Program-made: the position numbers and the translations under genes
Part shown: positions 45,325-52,720 of the stretch, one piece after another
Layout of the letters: each line of letters begins with the position of its first letter
How positions within the stretch are numbered: position 1 is the stretch's first letter
Assembly: GCA_021776785.1 (NCBI GenBank)
Contig: JAJFFF010000044.1
Span: 346,230 to 410,229, forward strand
DNA from: Planctomycetota bacterium
Lineage (GTDB): Bacteria > Planctomycetota > PLA2
Length of the DNA: 64,000 bases
Direction: 5' to 3'
Notes under the pieces: model-generated
The model's database searches: none
What the model was told of the DNA's origin: nothing
The model's input: only the letters and a program-made list of their open reading frames with translations

Positions 45325-45435
45325 GACCAGCCACTCCCAAGGCCAACCAGATCCCGCAAACCACGAAGCGCAACGACCCTGCGCAGCAAACCGACGAACG
45401 CCCAAGCCCCAACCGTCCAACGCCAGAAGCAACAA
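45325..45435 (+). other. A/C-rich low-complexity lead-in to repeat array A
   Basis: About 110 bp after the hydrolase gene with a strong A+C bias on the plus strand. Comparable but diverged A/C-rich stretches flank array B (on the minus strand) and array C. No ORF or RNA signal is convincing. Confidence 0.4.
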
Positions 45436-45814
45436 GACACGGCATCGTCAGATGTTGGGCCAGGAGACACGGCACCGTCAGGTGCTGGGCCAGGAAACAC
45501 GGCACCGTCAGACGCAAGCCACCAACGCCGCCAGAGGCGACAAAGCCACATCAAAGGCATGCCAAACCAAACGAACGGCGAAGCTCCAACATCGTCAGAT
45601 GTTGGGCCAGGAAACACTGCATCGTCAGGTGTTGGGCCAAGAGACACCGCACCGTCAGGTGTTGGGCAAGAGACACGGCACCGTCAGATGCTGGGCCAGG
45701 AGACACAGCACCGTCAGAACCAAGCCCCCAACGCCGCCAGAGGCGACAAAGCCACATCAAAGGCATGCCAAACCAAACGAACGTCAAAGCTCCAACATCG
45801 TCAGATGTTGGGCC
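45436..45814 (+). repeat. Hairpin-repeat array A
   Basis: Two kinds of unit alternate. Unit 1 is about 30 bp, with a GTCA-loop hairpin (CATC-GTCA-GATG or CACC-GTCA-GGTG) followed by TTGGGCCAGGAGACACGG. Unit 2 is about 75 bp, with CGCCAGAGGCG and an A/C-rich run to CAAACGAACG. Order here is 1,1,(1),2,1,1,1,1,(1),2,1. Stem bases vary in a compensated way between copies. One unit is a base short, so the open frames across the array are not genes. Confidence 0.75.
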
Positions 45815-45826
45815 ATAGGCATAGCT

Positions 45827-45869
45827 CCAAAGAAAAAGGGCCGCCCAGAGGGCGACCCTTTTTCTTTGG
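45827..45869 (-). terminator. Long bidirectional terminator overlapping the tRNA CCA end
   Basis: A 20-bp stem with 3-nt loop, symmetric T-runs on both strands (CCCTTTTTCTTTGG). The first bases of the stem on the minus strand are the encoded CCA of the tRNA. It can also stop plus-strand transcription coming from the hydrolase gene. Confidence 0.75.
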
Positions 45870-45941
45870 AGCGGGCGATGAGACTTGAACTCACGACCCT
45901 CACGTTGGCAACGTGATGCTCTACCACTGAGCTACGCCCGC
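45867..45941 (-). tRNA. tRNA-Gly (GCC)
   Basis: Full cloverleaf on the minus strand: acceptor GCGGGCG/CGCCCGC, D arm GCTC-AGTGGTA-GAGC, anticodon arm TCACG-TTGCCAA-CGTGA with anticodon GCC, T arm GTGAG-TTCAAGT-CTCAT, discriminator U73 and an encoded CCA. The acceptor and U73 fit glycine identity. Confidence 0.95.
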
Positions 45942-46010
45942 TTGGCGTTGCGCCGCCGGGATTTTAGGCCCGGTTGGCGACTCGGGAGTCTACCACCGGC
46001 AGCGGGAGCG

Positions 46011-48047
46011 TCAATCCCCAGAACTGAGCACCCGGATCCGCTCCTGCATCTCTCGGCCCTTATCCAGCATCTTCGCAAACCCAAAGTATTGGTCGGCCCG
46101 AACGTCTCCTAAGAGCTTGGCGTAATACCCCAAATACACGGTCTCTTCGGCGCTCGAACGGTTGCGGAGCGCTTCGATAAATCCAATGCGATCCGGCCCC
46201 GCGATGTCTTTCCACAAAACGACGCTGGCCGTATTGGTGACCTCGTCCAGCAAGAGCACACCCTTCTCGTTCGCGCCGGTCACGATGAGATCGGGGGCGG
46301 CGTCCGTGTCATAGTTTTTCCAGACGACTTGATTATCTCGGAGCGACGAGGCCCGCGTCGGGATGATGCCGAACAGCTTTGAGATACGCTCGACACGCGC
46401 CTCCTCCGCCACGATGCGCGCGCGCTCAGGCGTGTTGTCGCGGGTCGATTCTTTGAGCCGGGTAAGCTCAGCCTTCACGGCCGTCAAATCGAAGTCCAGC
46501 GTTCGCTTCCAAAGTTCGGCGCGCATGGCGTCAAACTCCTCGCCGGTTGCTTCCGACATCTTGCGCGTGATGTGTTTGCGCCGCGAGCTCTGCGTCCCAC
46601 CCGAATTCTTCTCGATGAGATCGCGGATCTCTTTCGCCTTACCCTTCGCAAAGACGTACTCGGGCGACCCTGACGGCGACGCTTGCAAGACCTGCTGGTA
46701 CCAGAAAAGAGCTTGCGAAGGCTCGCCGTCCGCTTCCGCTTTTTTGGCGTCGCGCATCAGCACTTTGATGCGTTCGGCAATCCCGCGCTTGGGATCCCCA
46801 TCCACCTCGGGTTTCCGATCGGACGTGGTTGTGGAATCGGTGCCGCGCGACGGATCGCTCTTGTTGGAGTTCGAGCCGGTCCCTGTGGTCGAGTGACCGC
46901 CACGGCGATCCGAGTTCGAGATGGTGCCGCCATCCGAGTCGGTCGGGTCGTCCGACCCCGAGTTCATCATCGCGACAATCACAATCGCCAAGAGCGCCAC
47001 GCCGCCTCCGACGAACAACATCGGGTTGGTGCCGGCGCTCGTGCGACGCGCCCGACGCACCGCTTTGCCGGTCGAGCGCCGCCGATTGGAGAGGCGCCCC
47101 GGCGACAGCTTCTCCGCAATCGTGTCGCGTACTTTCGCAGCCGTCGGGCGAGCCGCCGGGTCCATCTGCGTCATCTGGCGCACGAGGTTGCCGACTTCGC
47201 GCGGCAGCGTGGGCCGGAACTTTTCGGGCTCCAGCGACTCGCCGCGCAGATGATGGTCGATGATCTCCTGCGTCGTTTTCGAACCGGCGTAAGGCGGCCG
47301 CCCCGTCAACATGTGAAACAGGTTGATACCCAGCGCGTAGACGTCGGACGCCGTCAATGCATGTTCGCCACGACACTGCTCAGGCGCCATGTAATGCGGT
47401 GTTCCCAAACGCCCGCCGCTGAATGCGCCCTCGGCTTCCGCCGCTAACCCGAAGTCCACAATCTTGAGTTTGCCGTCGGGCTCGACAACCATGTTTTGAG
47501 GCTTGATGTCGCGGTGCACCAGGTTCTTGCGGTGAGCGGCGGCCAACCCGGCGGCCGCCTGGCGCATGAACTCGAGCGCGTCATCCACGGGCAGCGCTTC
47601 GTCGCCGGCTTCCTTGATGATCGACAAAAGCTCGCGGCCTTCGAGCAACTCCAACACGAGGTAGTGCTGGCCCTTGTCTTCACCGACGTCGTAGATCTTA
47701 AGAACGTTCTCGTGATCGAGCGCCGCAACCGCGCGCCCCTCTTGCTGAAACACGCGCACCACTGCGGGGTGCTGCTTCATGCTGTCCTGCAAGACCTTGA
47801 TCGCGACGGTGCGTTTCAACGGCGCGTAGGCGGCGCGATACACAACCGCCGTTCGCCCCTCGCCGACGTACTTTTCGATCTTGCACTTGCCCAACGTCTG
47901 GCCGATGAGCTTGTCGCGAAACAGCGCCGGATCCATCTTTTGCGGACCGGCCGAATCGCTCTTCGCGCGCTTCGAAGAGGGGTTCTTCGAGCTCGGATCG
48001 GAGGCTTTTTTTTGGGGCTTGCCCCGCTTGGGATCACGCTTCGCCAT
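46011..48047 (-). CDS. Hanks-type serine/threonine protein kinase with one membrane segment
   Basis: 678 residues. A basic, Ser/Lys-rich N-terminal tail (1-38) precedes the kinase domain (about 52-315): glycine loop VGEGRTAVVYRA, Lys in TVAIKVLQD, catalytic HRDIKPQN (Asp about 179), DFGL and APEQ. A membrane segment lies at about 341-362 (PMLFVGGGVALLAIVIVAMM), so the rest, Ser/Thr/Asp-rich then helical (about 415-678), is outside the cytoplasm. The extracytoplasmic domain is not a PASTA or other known sensor. TACACT (48057-48062) ends nine bases before the ATG. Confidence 0.88.
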   Translation of the reverse strand: MAKRDPKRGKPQKKASDPSSKNPSSKRAKSDSAGPQKMDPALFRDKLIGQTLGKCKIEKYVGEGRTAVVYRAAYAPLKRTVAIKVLQDSMKQHPAVVRVFQQEGRAVAALDHENVLKIYDVGEDKGQHYLVLELLEGRELLSIIKEAGDEALPVDDALEFMRQAAAGLAAAHRKNLVHRDIKPQNMVVEPDGKLKIVDFGLAAEAEGAFSGGRLGTPHYMAPEQCRGEHALTASDVYALGINLFHMLTGRPPYAGSKTTQEIIDHHLRGESLEPEKFRPTLPREVGNLVRQMTQMDPAARPTAAKVRDTIAEKLSPGRLSNRRRSTGKAVRRARRTSAGTNPMLFVGGGVALLAIVIVAMMNSGSDDPTDSDGGTISNSDRRGGHSTTGTGSNSNKSDPSRGTDSTTTSDRKPEVDGDPKRGIAERIKVLMRDAKKAEADGEPSQALFWYQQVLQASPSGSPEYVFAKGKAKEIRDLIEKNSGGTQSSRRKHITRKMSEATGEEFDAMRAELWKRTLDFDLTAVKAELTRLKESTRDNTPERARIVAEEARVERISKLFGIIPTRASSLRDNQVVWKNYDTDAAPDLIVTGANEKGVLLLDEVTNTASVVLWKDIAGPDRIGFIEALRNRSSAEETVYLGYYAKLLGDVRADQYFGFAKMLDKGREMQERIRVLSSGD

Positions 48048-48133
48048 GCGGTGGGCAGTGTATCAGGCCCCGCGACGGCCGCCCCGTCAAACCCGGCGCC
48101 GCGGCAACGCCACGATGCCCCGCTGGACCGGCG

Positions 48134-50056
48134 CTAGCCGAGCTCAAGTTGACGGCGCGCATCGACGACATCGCGATCCATCTTGTCGGCGGCCTCCGCG
48201 AGTTTGCCGCGCAACGCATCGTCTTTGGGAAGAATGCGGCGCAGCTGACGCATCAGTTGCAAGCTCATCCGGAGCGTGCGCACAAGGTCACCCTCCGACG
48301 CACTCGTCACCTGCCTCAACTCGTCGAACGTGCAACCGCGCAGCCACGCGAACACAACGGCGTTGATGCCAAAGTCGGGGCGCTTGAGCAAGACGGCCAG
48401 CTCGTGCCGACGCTCCATCGCGCGCCAGTCCCGCACCAGGCCGAGCGTCTCTTTCTCGTGCTGGATGCGCGCGGGATCGGTGTCGTCCATCTTGCGCGCT
48501 TCGTAGACGATCGCGGTAAAGATCGCGGCGAGCTCGGGCACAGACGCTCGTTCAAAGACGCCCGCGAACAAAAACTCCGTGACCTGAATCTCGTATCCAT
48601 TCACGTTGCGCGCCAATTCGCCACGCGGCGTGAGTTTCCCATCCTCGATGTAACCCGCTTCTTTGAGAACGCGCATCCGGCGTGCGATCACAAGGTTGCG
48701 CGGCGATGTTTCGCGGCGATCCTGCTTGGTCAGTTGATAGTGCGCAAAGCTGCGGTCGAACGCCTTGTACACGTCTTGCCCCAGCCGCATGAACAGGTTC
48801 AGGAGCGTCGAGTACGACAGGTTGAATCGGCTCACGACGCCCTCGCAGCCGCCCTCGGTGATCCGGCGCAGCGCCGCGTACTCCGCGTCCTCGAGCCGGA
48901 TCCGCGAAAGAACCAACCCTTCGTCATCCATGCCCTGACGTCCCGCGCGCCCCGCCATCTGCAGGTAGTCACGCGTCTTCATGTAGCGCACTTCCACGCC
49001 GTCGAACTTGCGCAGCGTGTCAAAGATGACGCAACGCGCCGGCATGTTCACGCCGAGCGCAAAGGTCTCGGTCGCAAAGAGCAACTTGACGTAGCCCGTC
49101 GCGAACAGACGCTCGACGATCTCCTTGTAAATCGGGAGCAACCCAGCGTGGTGGTAGAGCACACCGTTTCCGGCCATCCGCCGCAGCCGCTGCGTTCCCC
49201 CCTGCCCGTCGATCTCGTAGCGCTGCGCCAGCTCGTCGAACTCGCGCAAGATTTCACGCCGCTCGTCTTTGTCGAGCAGACGGCGCCGGGACTCGCGCTC
49301 GGCGAGCTTCTCGCAATCCCGGCGCGAGAACGCGAAATACAGGGCCGGAAGCCAACCTTCGTTTACGACGTACTCGATCGGGTGACGCGGATAGCCGTCA
49401 CGGCGAAAACGACGCTTGTGCGTTGGCTTGTGCAAGACGCCCTTAAGCGAGTGGAGCTCTTTGGGGCCGACGTCGCGAATGTAGAGATAGTGGTGCAGCG
49501 GCACCGGACGCTCCTCTTCGATCACGACATCCACCGTGCACTTGCGCGCCTTGCGTATCCAACCCGCCAACTGGTCGACGTTTGGGATCGTGGCGCTGAG
49601 CGCGAGAACGTTGATGTGGCTCGGCGCGTATAGGATCGACTCCTCCCACACCGTGCCTCGATCACGATCGTCGATGTAGTGGATCTCGTCAAAGACGACG
49701 TAGTCCACTTCCTCCAAGCGCTCCGGGCTCTCGAAGATCGTGTTGCGAAACACCTCGGTCGTCATGATCAGGAGAGGCGCGTCCGAATTGATCGTGACAT
49801 CACCCGTCATGATGCCGACTTCGTCGCCGTGTTCAGATCGGAAGTCGCGAAACTTCTGGTTCGACAGCGCCTTGATCGGCGCGGTGTAGACAACACGACG
49901 CTTTTCGATAAACGCGAGTTCGATCGCGTAGTCCGCAATCAGCGTTTTGCCCGCACCCGTCGGTGCCGCCACCAACACGGAGTGGCCTTTGTCAATCGAC
50001 GCGATCGCATCGGCCTGAAACGGATAGAGCTTCTTGCCGTGAAACGTCTGCGTCAC
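48134..50056 (-). CDS. Ski2-like DExH helicase
   Basis: 640 residues. Motif I APTGAGKT (about 30-37), motif II DEIH in VVFDEIHYI (about 121-124), motif III SATIPN (about 152), helicase-C motifs with FATETFALGVNMPAR and QMAGRAGRQG. The C-terminal region is helical. This is the Ski2/Mtr4/HelY superfamily-2 pattern, so RNA unwinding or turnover is likely. Start is GTG 50056. The next 319 bp upstream hold no recognisable gene. Confidence 0.87.
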   Translation of the reverse strand: MTQTFHGKKLYPFQADAIASIDKGHSVLVAAPTGAGKTLIADYAIELAFIEKRRVVYTAPIKALSNQKFRDFRSEHGDEVGIMTGDVTINSDAPLLIMTTEVFRNTIFESPERLEEVDYVVFDEIHYIDDRDRGTVWEESILYAPSHINVLALSATIPNVDQLAGWIRKARKCTVDVVIEEERPVPLHHYLYIRDVGPKELHSLKGVLHKPTHKRRFRRDGYPRHPIEYVVNEGWLPALYFAFSRRDCEKLAERESRRRLLDKDERREILREFDELAQRYEIDGQGGTQRLRRMAGNGVLYHHAGLLPIYKEIVERLFATGYVKLLFATETFALGVNMPARCVIFDTLRKFDGVEVRYMKTRDYLQMAGRAGRQGMDDEGLVLSRIRLEDAEYAALRRITEGGCEGVVSRFNLSYSTLLNLFMRLGQDVYKAFDRSFAHYQLTKQDRRETSPRNLVIARRMRVLKEAGYIEDGKLTPRGELARNVNGYEIQVTEFLFAGVFERASVPELAAIFTAIVYEARKMDDTDPARIQHEKETLGLVRDWRAMERRHELAVLLKRPDFGINAVVFAWLRGCTFDELRQVTSASEGDLVRTLRMSLQLMRQLRRILPKDDALRGKLAEAADKMDRDVVDARRQLELG

Positions 50057-50375
50057 AGACTGAGATTGCGGCGTTTGGGGCGGGGGATCGGGGTCCGAGA
50101 TGCTCGGAAGGATAACGCGCTGCCCCCGCTATGGAACGATCGTTCGAACCAAACGCGTCTGGACGATGTGTGCGATCACGCTATGTACACGGTCTGCATA
50201 GCTGTGCCCTTTTGACCCGCACGGTGTCTCCTCCATGCTCCATCTCGGGCAGGCACTCCGACGCAATGTCCACAAAACCCCGTCGAAACTGCCAAATTCT
50301 GCGGTTTCCGGCGATTCCTGCATCCAACTGGCACGCGCCATGCGTATACAAGAGTGATTGACAAGTGAAGAAAAT
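50057..50375. other. Gene-free stretch upstream of the candidate RNA
   Basis: 319 bp with no convincing ORF. A TATACA at 50345-50350 and a TTGACA at 50358-50363 are present but not in the right arrangement to make one promoter; the first could serve as the -10 of the RNA that follows. Confidence 0.3.
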
Positions 50376-50650
50376 CACCTGCGGTGGATCGGCGCTGCGC
50401 GCGACTTCGATTCGAAGTCACGCAACTTCATCCTCAACGTGCCTTCTCAAAAAAAGATCCGCAGCTTGCTTTCGCAACTCCGACCTCTGACGTCGGTCGC
50501 CGCAGGTGTAAGAACGGGCTTCGCAACGAAGCGCGTTCCATTGTGACGCCGAGTATCCCTCTTCCGTACCGTACCCTATCCCCACCCACACACACACACG
50601 CTAGGCGTCATAGAGCCCGGGCGCAGAAATGCGTCCGGGCCGTTTTTTTT
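50376..50650 (+). ncRNA. Candidate structured non-coding RNA, family not recognised
   Basis: 275 nt with no ORF but several consecutive stems ending in an intrinsic terminator. A 9-bp helix CACCTGCGG/CCGCAGGTG (50376-50384 with 50500-50508) closes a domain containing GACTTCG-ATT-CGAAGTC (50403-50419). Next is GAACG-G-GCTTCG-CAA-CGAAGC-G-CGTTC (50512-50538), then TGACGCC/GGCGTCA (50544-50550 with 50604-50610) around a pyrimidine-rich, probably single-stranded loop of about 53 nt, then the terminator at 50615. It lacks the conserved cores I know for tmRNA, RNase P RNA and SRP RNA; 6S RNA is not excluded. Confidence 0.5.
50615..50650 (+). terminator. Intrinsic terminator
   Basis: GCCCGGGCGCA-GAAA-TGCGTCCGGGC, an 11-bp stem with one G-U pair and a GAAA tetraloop, then C, G and eight T. 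No protein gene precedes it on this strand within 600 bp, which is the main reason to expect an RNA gene here. Confidence 0.85.
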
Positions 50651-50675
50651 GAGCAAGCTTAGCTTGCTCAAAAAA
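50651..50675. terminator. Bidirectional terminator hairpin
   Basis: GAGCAAGC-TTA-GCTTGCTC with a T-run before and an A-run after, so it has a U-tract in either direction. It separates the candidate RNA from repeat array B. Confidence 0.65.
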
Positions 50676-50683
50676 GCATTCCT

Positions 50684-50970
50684 TTGCCCAACATCTGACG
50701 ATGTTGGCGCTTCGACGTTCGGGCGGTTTGGCATGCCTTTGTTGCACACCTTCGCCTCTGGCGACGTGGGGCTTGGATTTCGGCGGCAAGTCGAGGTCTG
50801 ACGATGCCGGTGTCTCTGGCACAACATCTCACGATGCGGTGTCTTTGGCCCAACATCTCACGATGCGGTGTTTCTGGCCCAACATCTGACGATGCAGTGT
50901 CTCTGGCCCAACATCTGACGATGTTGGCGCTGCTTTGAGGTTCGGGCGGGTTGGCGTGCATACCTTCGCT
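50684..50970 (-). repeat. Hairpin-repeat array B
   Basis: Same two units as array A, in the opposite orientation: GTCA- or GTGA-loop hairpins followed by GTTGGGCCAGAGACACCG, then the CGCCAGAGGCG-bearing unit and a degenerate second one. Copies are more diverged than in arrays A and C. The 230 bp from here to the DUF3185 start hold A/C-biased (on the minus strand) sequence without a gene. Confidence 0.7.
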
Positions 50971-51200
50971 TCTCGCGATCTGGGGCTTTGGAGTTTGGGC
51001 GACGATTCGGGGCTCGTCAGCTTGCTCGTTGCTTGCAGTGGGTTTGTTTTGTCGAGCTTTTTGGTTTCTTTGTGATGTCTTGGCCGCACTGGGCCATCTT
51101 GCGGCTTTGGTTGTGGGAGACTTGAGGCGTCCACAGGGACTTGATCCCCTTCCCGGGAAACTATTCCTGGGCCCCAAAACTGTCTCGTTGGGAGGCTCGC

Positions 51201-51425
51201 TTGAATTCTGCTTTGCTTGGTATCGCTTCGCTGGTTGGCGGCGGTGTCCTTTTGGTCATTGGCTTTCAGGAACGCGATTCGTTCGCATCCGACGTCTCTG
51301 ACGTGATTCACGGAACACCGACAGACCGGTCGATGTGGTTTCTCGGTATCGGCGCCGTCCTCGCCGTGGTCGGCATCGCGCTGATTTTTCGCGGTCGACG
51401 TTCGCTCGGCGCTAAAGGATCGTAG
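51201..51425 (+). CDS. DUF3185 family small membrane protein
   Basis: 74 residues, the usual size. Two membrane segments (LLGIASLVGGGVLLVIGF and WFLGIGAVLAVVGIALIF) with the family's loop QERDSFASDVSDVIHGTPTD between them. Start is taken as TTG 51201 because GGGAGG lies five bases upstream and the family begins here; the frame extends to an ATG at 51141 without sense. The 3' end overlaps the convergent msrC gene by 14 bp. Function unknown. Confidence 0.75.
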   Translation: MNSALLGIASLVGGGVLLVIGFQERDSFASDVSDVIHGTPTDRSMWFLGIGAVLAVVGIALIFRGRRSLGAKGS

Positions 51426-51876
51426 CGAGCGCCAAGGCCATCGCGACGGACTCGAGGCCGTCTCGATCGTCTTCGCCAAACGCGTTCGGTTCGTCGGAGT
51501 CCACGTCCAGCACCGCTAGCAACTCGCCGTCGCGGACGATCGGAACCACGATCTCGCTCTCGGCCCGCGCGTCACAAGAGATGTGACCTTCAAAAGCGGC
51601 AACGTCTGGAACGACGACCGTTTCGAGCGTGGCGGCCACGCGCGAGCAAACGCCGCGTCCCGCGGGCAAGACCAAACACGCCAAAGGCCCTTGGTATGGC
51701 CCCACCGTGAGAGAGCCATCCTCGGCCGGGAGATAAAACCCGGTCCAGAAGAAGTGGTCAAACGTCTGGTGCAGCAACGCGGCCGTACTCGCCATCGCGG
51801 CGGTGAAGGTCGGCACTCCCACGAGAAGTCCCTGTAACTGCTCCTCGATTTGGAGATAAAGCGCAGCCCTGCTCAT
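51412..51876 (-). CDS. msrC: Free methionine-(R)-sulfoxide reductase (GAF type)
   Basis: 154 residues, a single GAF domain. The three active-site Cys are at 67, 77 and 101, with exactly the spacing of the E. coli enzyme (84, 94, 118), in GPLACLVLPAGRGVC and GHISCDARAESEIVVP. FFWTGFYL is also typical. It reduces free Met-R-sulfoxide using thioredoxin, and trxA lies 400 bp away. TAAGTT (51883-51888) ends six bases before the ATG. Confidence 0.9.
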   Translation of the reverse strand: MSRAALYLQIEEQLQGLLVGVPTFTAAMASTAALLHQTFDHFFWTGFYLPAEDGSLTVGPYQGPLACLVLPAGRGVCSRVAATLETVVVPDVAAFEGHISCDARAESEIVVPIVRDGELLAVLDVDSDEPNAFGEDDRDGLESVAMALALATIL

Positions 51877-52040
51877 GGACCCAACTTAATGCGCGACGCA
51901 AGCCGCCGCGAAGACGAGACTGCGGCAGTCGCCCCCACGCAGCCCCAGAAACGACAGGACCCACCCAAATACACGCTGAGGACTTAACGTCAACGAGCCG
52001 CCCGCGAGCCAACGCAGCCAAGATCAAAGGCTCGACACAC

Positions 52041-52272
52041 CGCCCCGCCAGAGGCGACAAGCCACATCAAAAGCATGCCAAAACCAAACGAACGCCAAAG
52101 CTCCAACGCCGTCAGGTGTTGGGCAGGGAGACACGGCACCGTCAGATGCTGGGCCACCCACGCCGCCAGAGGCGACAAAGCCACATCAAAAGCATGCCAA
52201 ACCAAACGAACGTCAAAGCTCCAACATCGTCAGATGTTGGGCAAGGAGACACAGCACCGCATCGTCAGCACG
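52041..52272 (+). repeat. Hairpin-repeat array C
   Basis: Unit 2, unit 1, unit 1 (partial), unit 2, unit 1 and a remnant, in the same orientation as array A. Contains the perfect 20-bp hairpin CCAACATC-GTCA-GATGTTGG once and a variant CCAACGCC-GTCA-GGTGTTGG. It ends four bases from the trxA stop. The 164 bp between msrC and the array hold no gene. Confidence 0.7.
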
Positions 52273-52275
52273 GCC

Positions 52276-52599
52276 TTATTCAATCAGCTTCTCGATATGC
52301 CCACGAAGCTCCGCCTCTTTCTTAAGGCCAACAAGGTTGCCGACGGCTTCGCCGTTCTTGAAGAACACAATCGTCGGGACGGCGCGGACGCCGAATTGGC
52401 TCGGCGCCTGCTGCGCCTCGTCGATGTTGAGTTTGCCGACTTTGAGCTTGCCGTCGAATTCAGCCGCAAGCTTTTCTACGATCGGGGAAAGCGCCTTGCA
52501 CGGGCCGCACCAGGTCGCGTAGAAGTCGACCAGAACGGGCATGTCCGAGTCGATGACCTCGGCGCTGAAATTTTCGTCGTTTAAAACGTTCACGCTCAT
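52276..52599 (-). CDS. trxA: Thioredoxin
   Basis: 107 residues, normal length. Active site WCGPCK (Cys about 31 and 34), cis-Pro region in VRAVPTIVFFKNG. General cytoplasmic dithiol donor, reduced by TrxB. Unlike most genes here it has a leader: Shine-Dalgarno GGAG seven bases before the ATG and TATAAT about 24 bases before the ATG. The stop lies at the edge of repeat array C. Confidence 0.95.
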   Translation of the reverse strand: MSVNVLNDENFSAEVIDSDMPVLVDFYATWCGPCKALSPIVEKLAAEFDGKLKVGKLNIDEAQQAPSQFGVRAVPTIVFFKNGEAVGNLVGLKKEAELRGHIEKLIE

Positions 52600-52622
52600 G
52601 TTTATCTCCGTGGAGTCACGGG

Positions 52623-52628
52623 ATTATA
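52623..52628 (-). promoter_or_regulatory. trxA promoter -10 TATAAT
   Basis: TATAAT on the minus strand ending 23 bases before the trxA ATG, leaving room for a short leader with the Shine-Dalgarno. No clear -35 is seen. Confidence 0.5.
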
Positions 52629-52720
52629 CGGACACCGCATACGGTTCCATGTCTCGATCATCCATCTGGGTAGGATGACGCAAGAGACGGGCCAGTCCAA
52701 GCTCTTAGAGAGAATCCGTT

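Noticed and set aside
45436..45814. CRISPR array
   Set aside because: The repeats adjoin each other or a second conserved unit; there are no unique spacers and no cas genes.
45452..45916. Long ORFs across array A with LGQETRHRQ-type decapeptide repeats
   Set aside because: Several frames are open at once because the sequence is poor in stop codons, one unit is a base short and shifts the frame, the ORF runs into the tRNA antisense, and the same repeats in arrays B and C do not keep a frame.
45867..45941. tRNA with glycine body but apparent GGC (alanine) anticodon
   Set aside because: The plus strand reads TTGGCAA at the anticodon loop; on the true (minus) strand it is TTGCCAA, anticodon GCC. 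It is an ordinary tRNA-Gly.
50376..50650. tmRNA, RNase P RNA or SRP RNA
   Set aside because: None of the conserved core sequences or end pairings of these RNAs can be found; left as unassigned.
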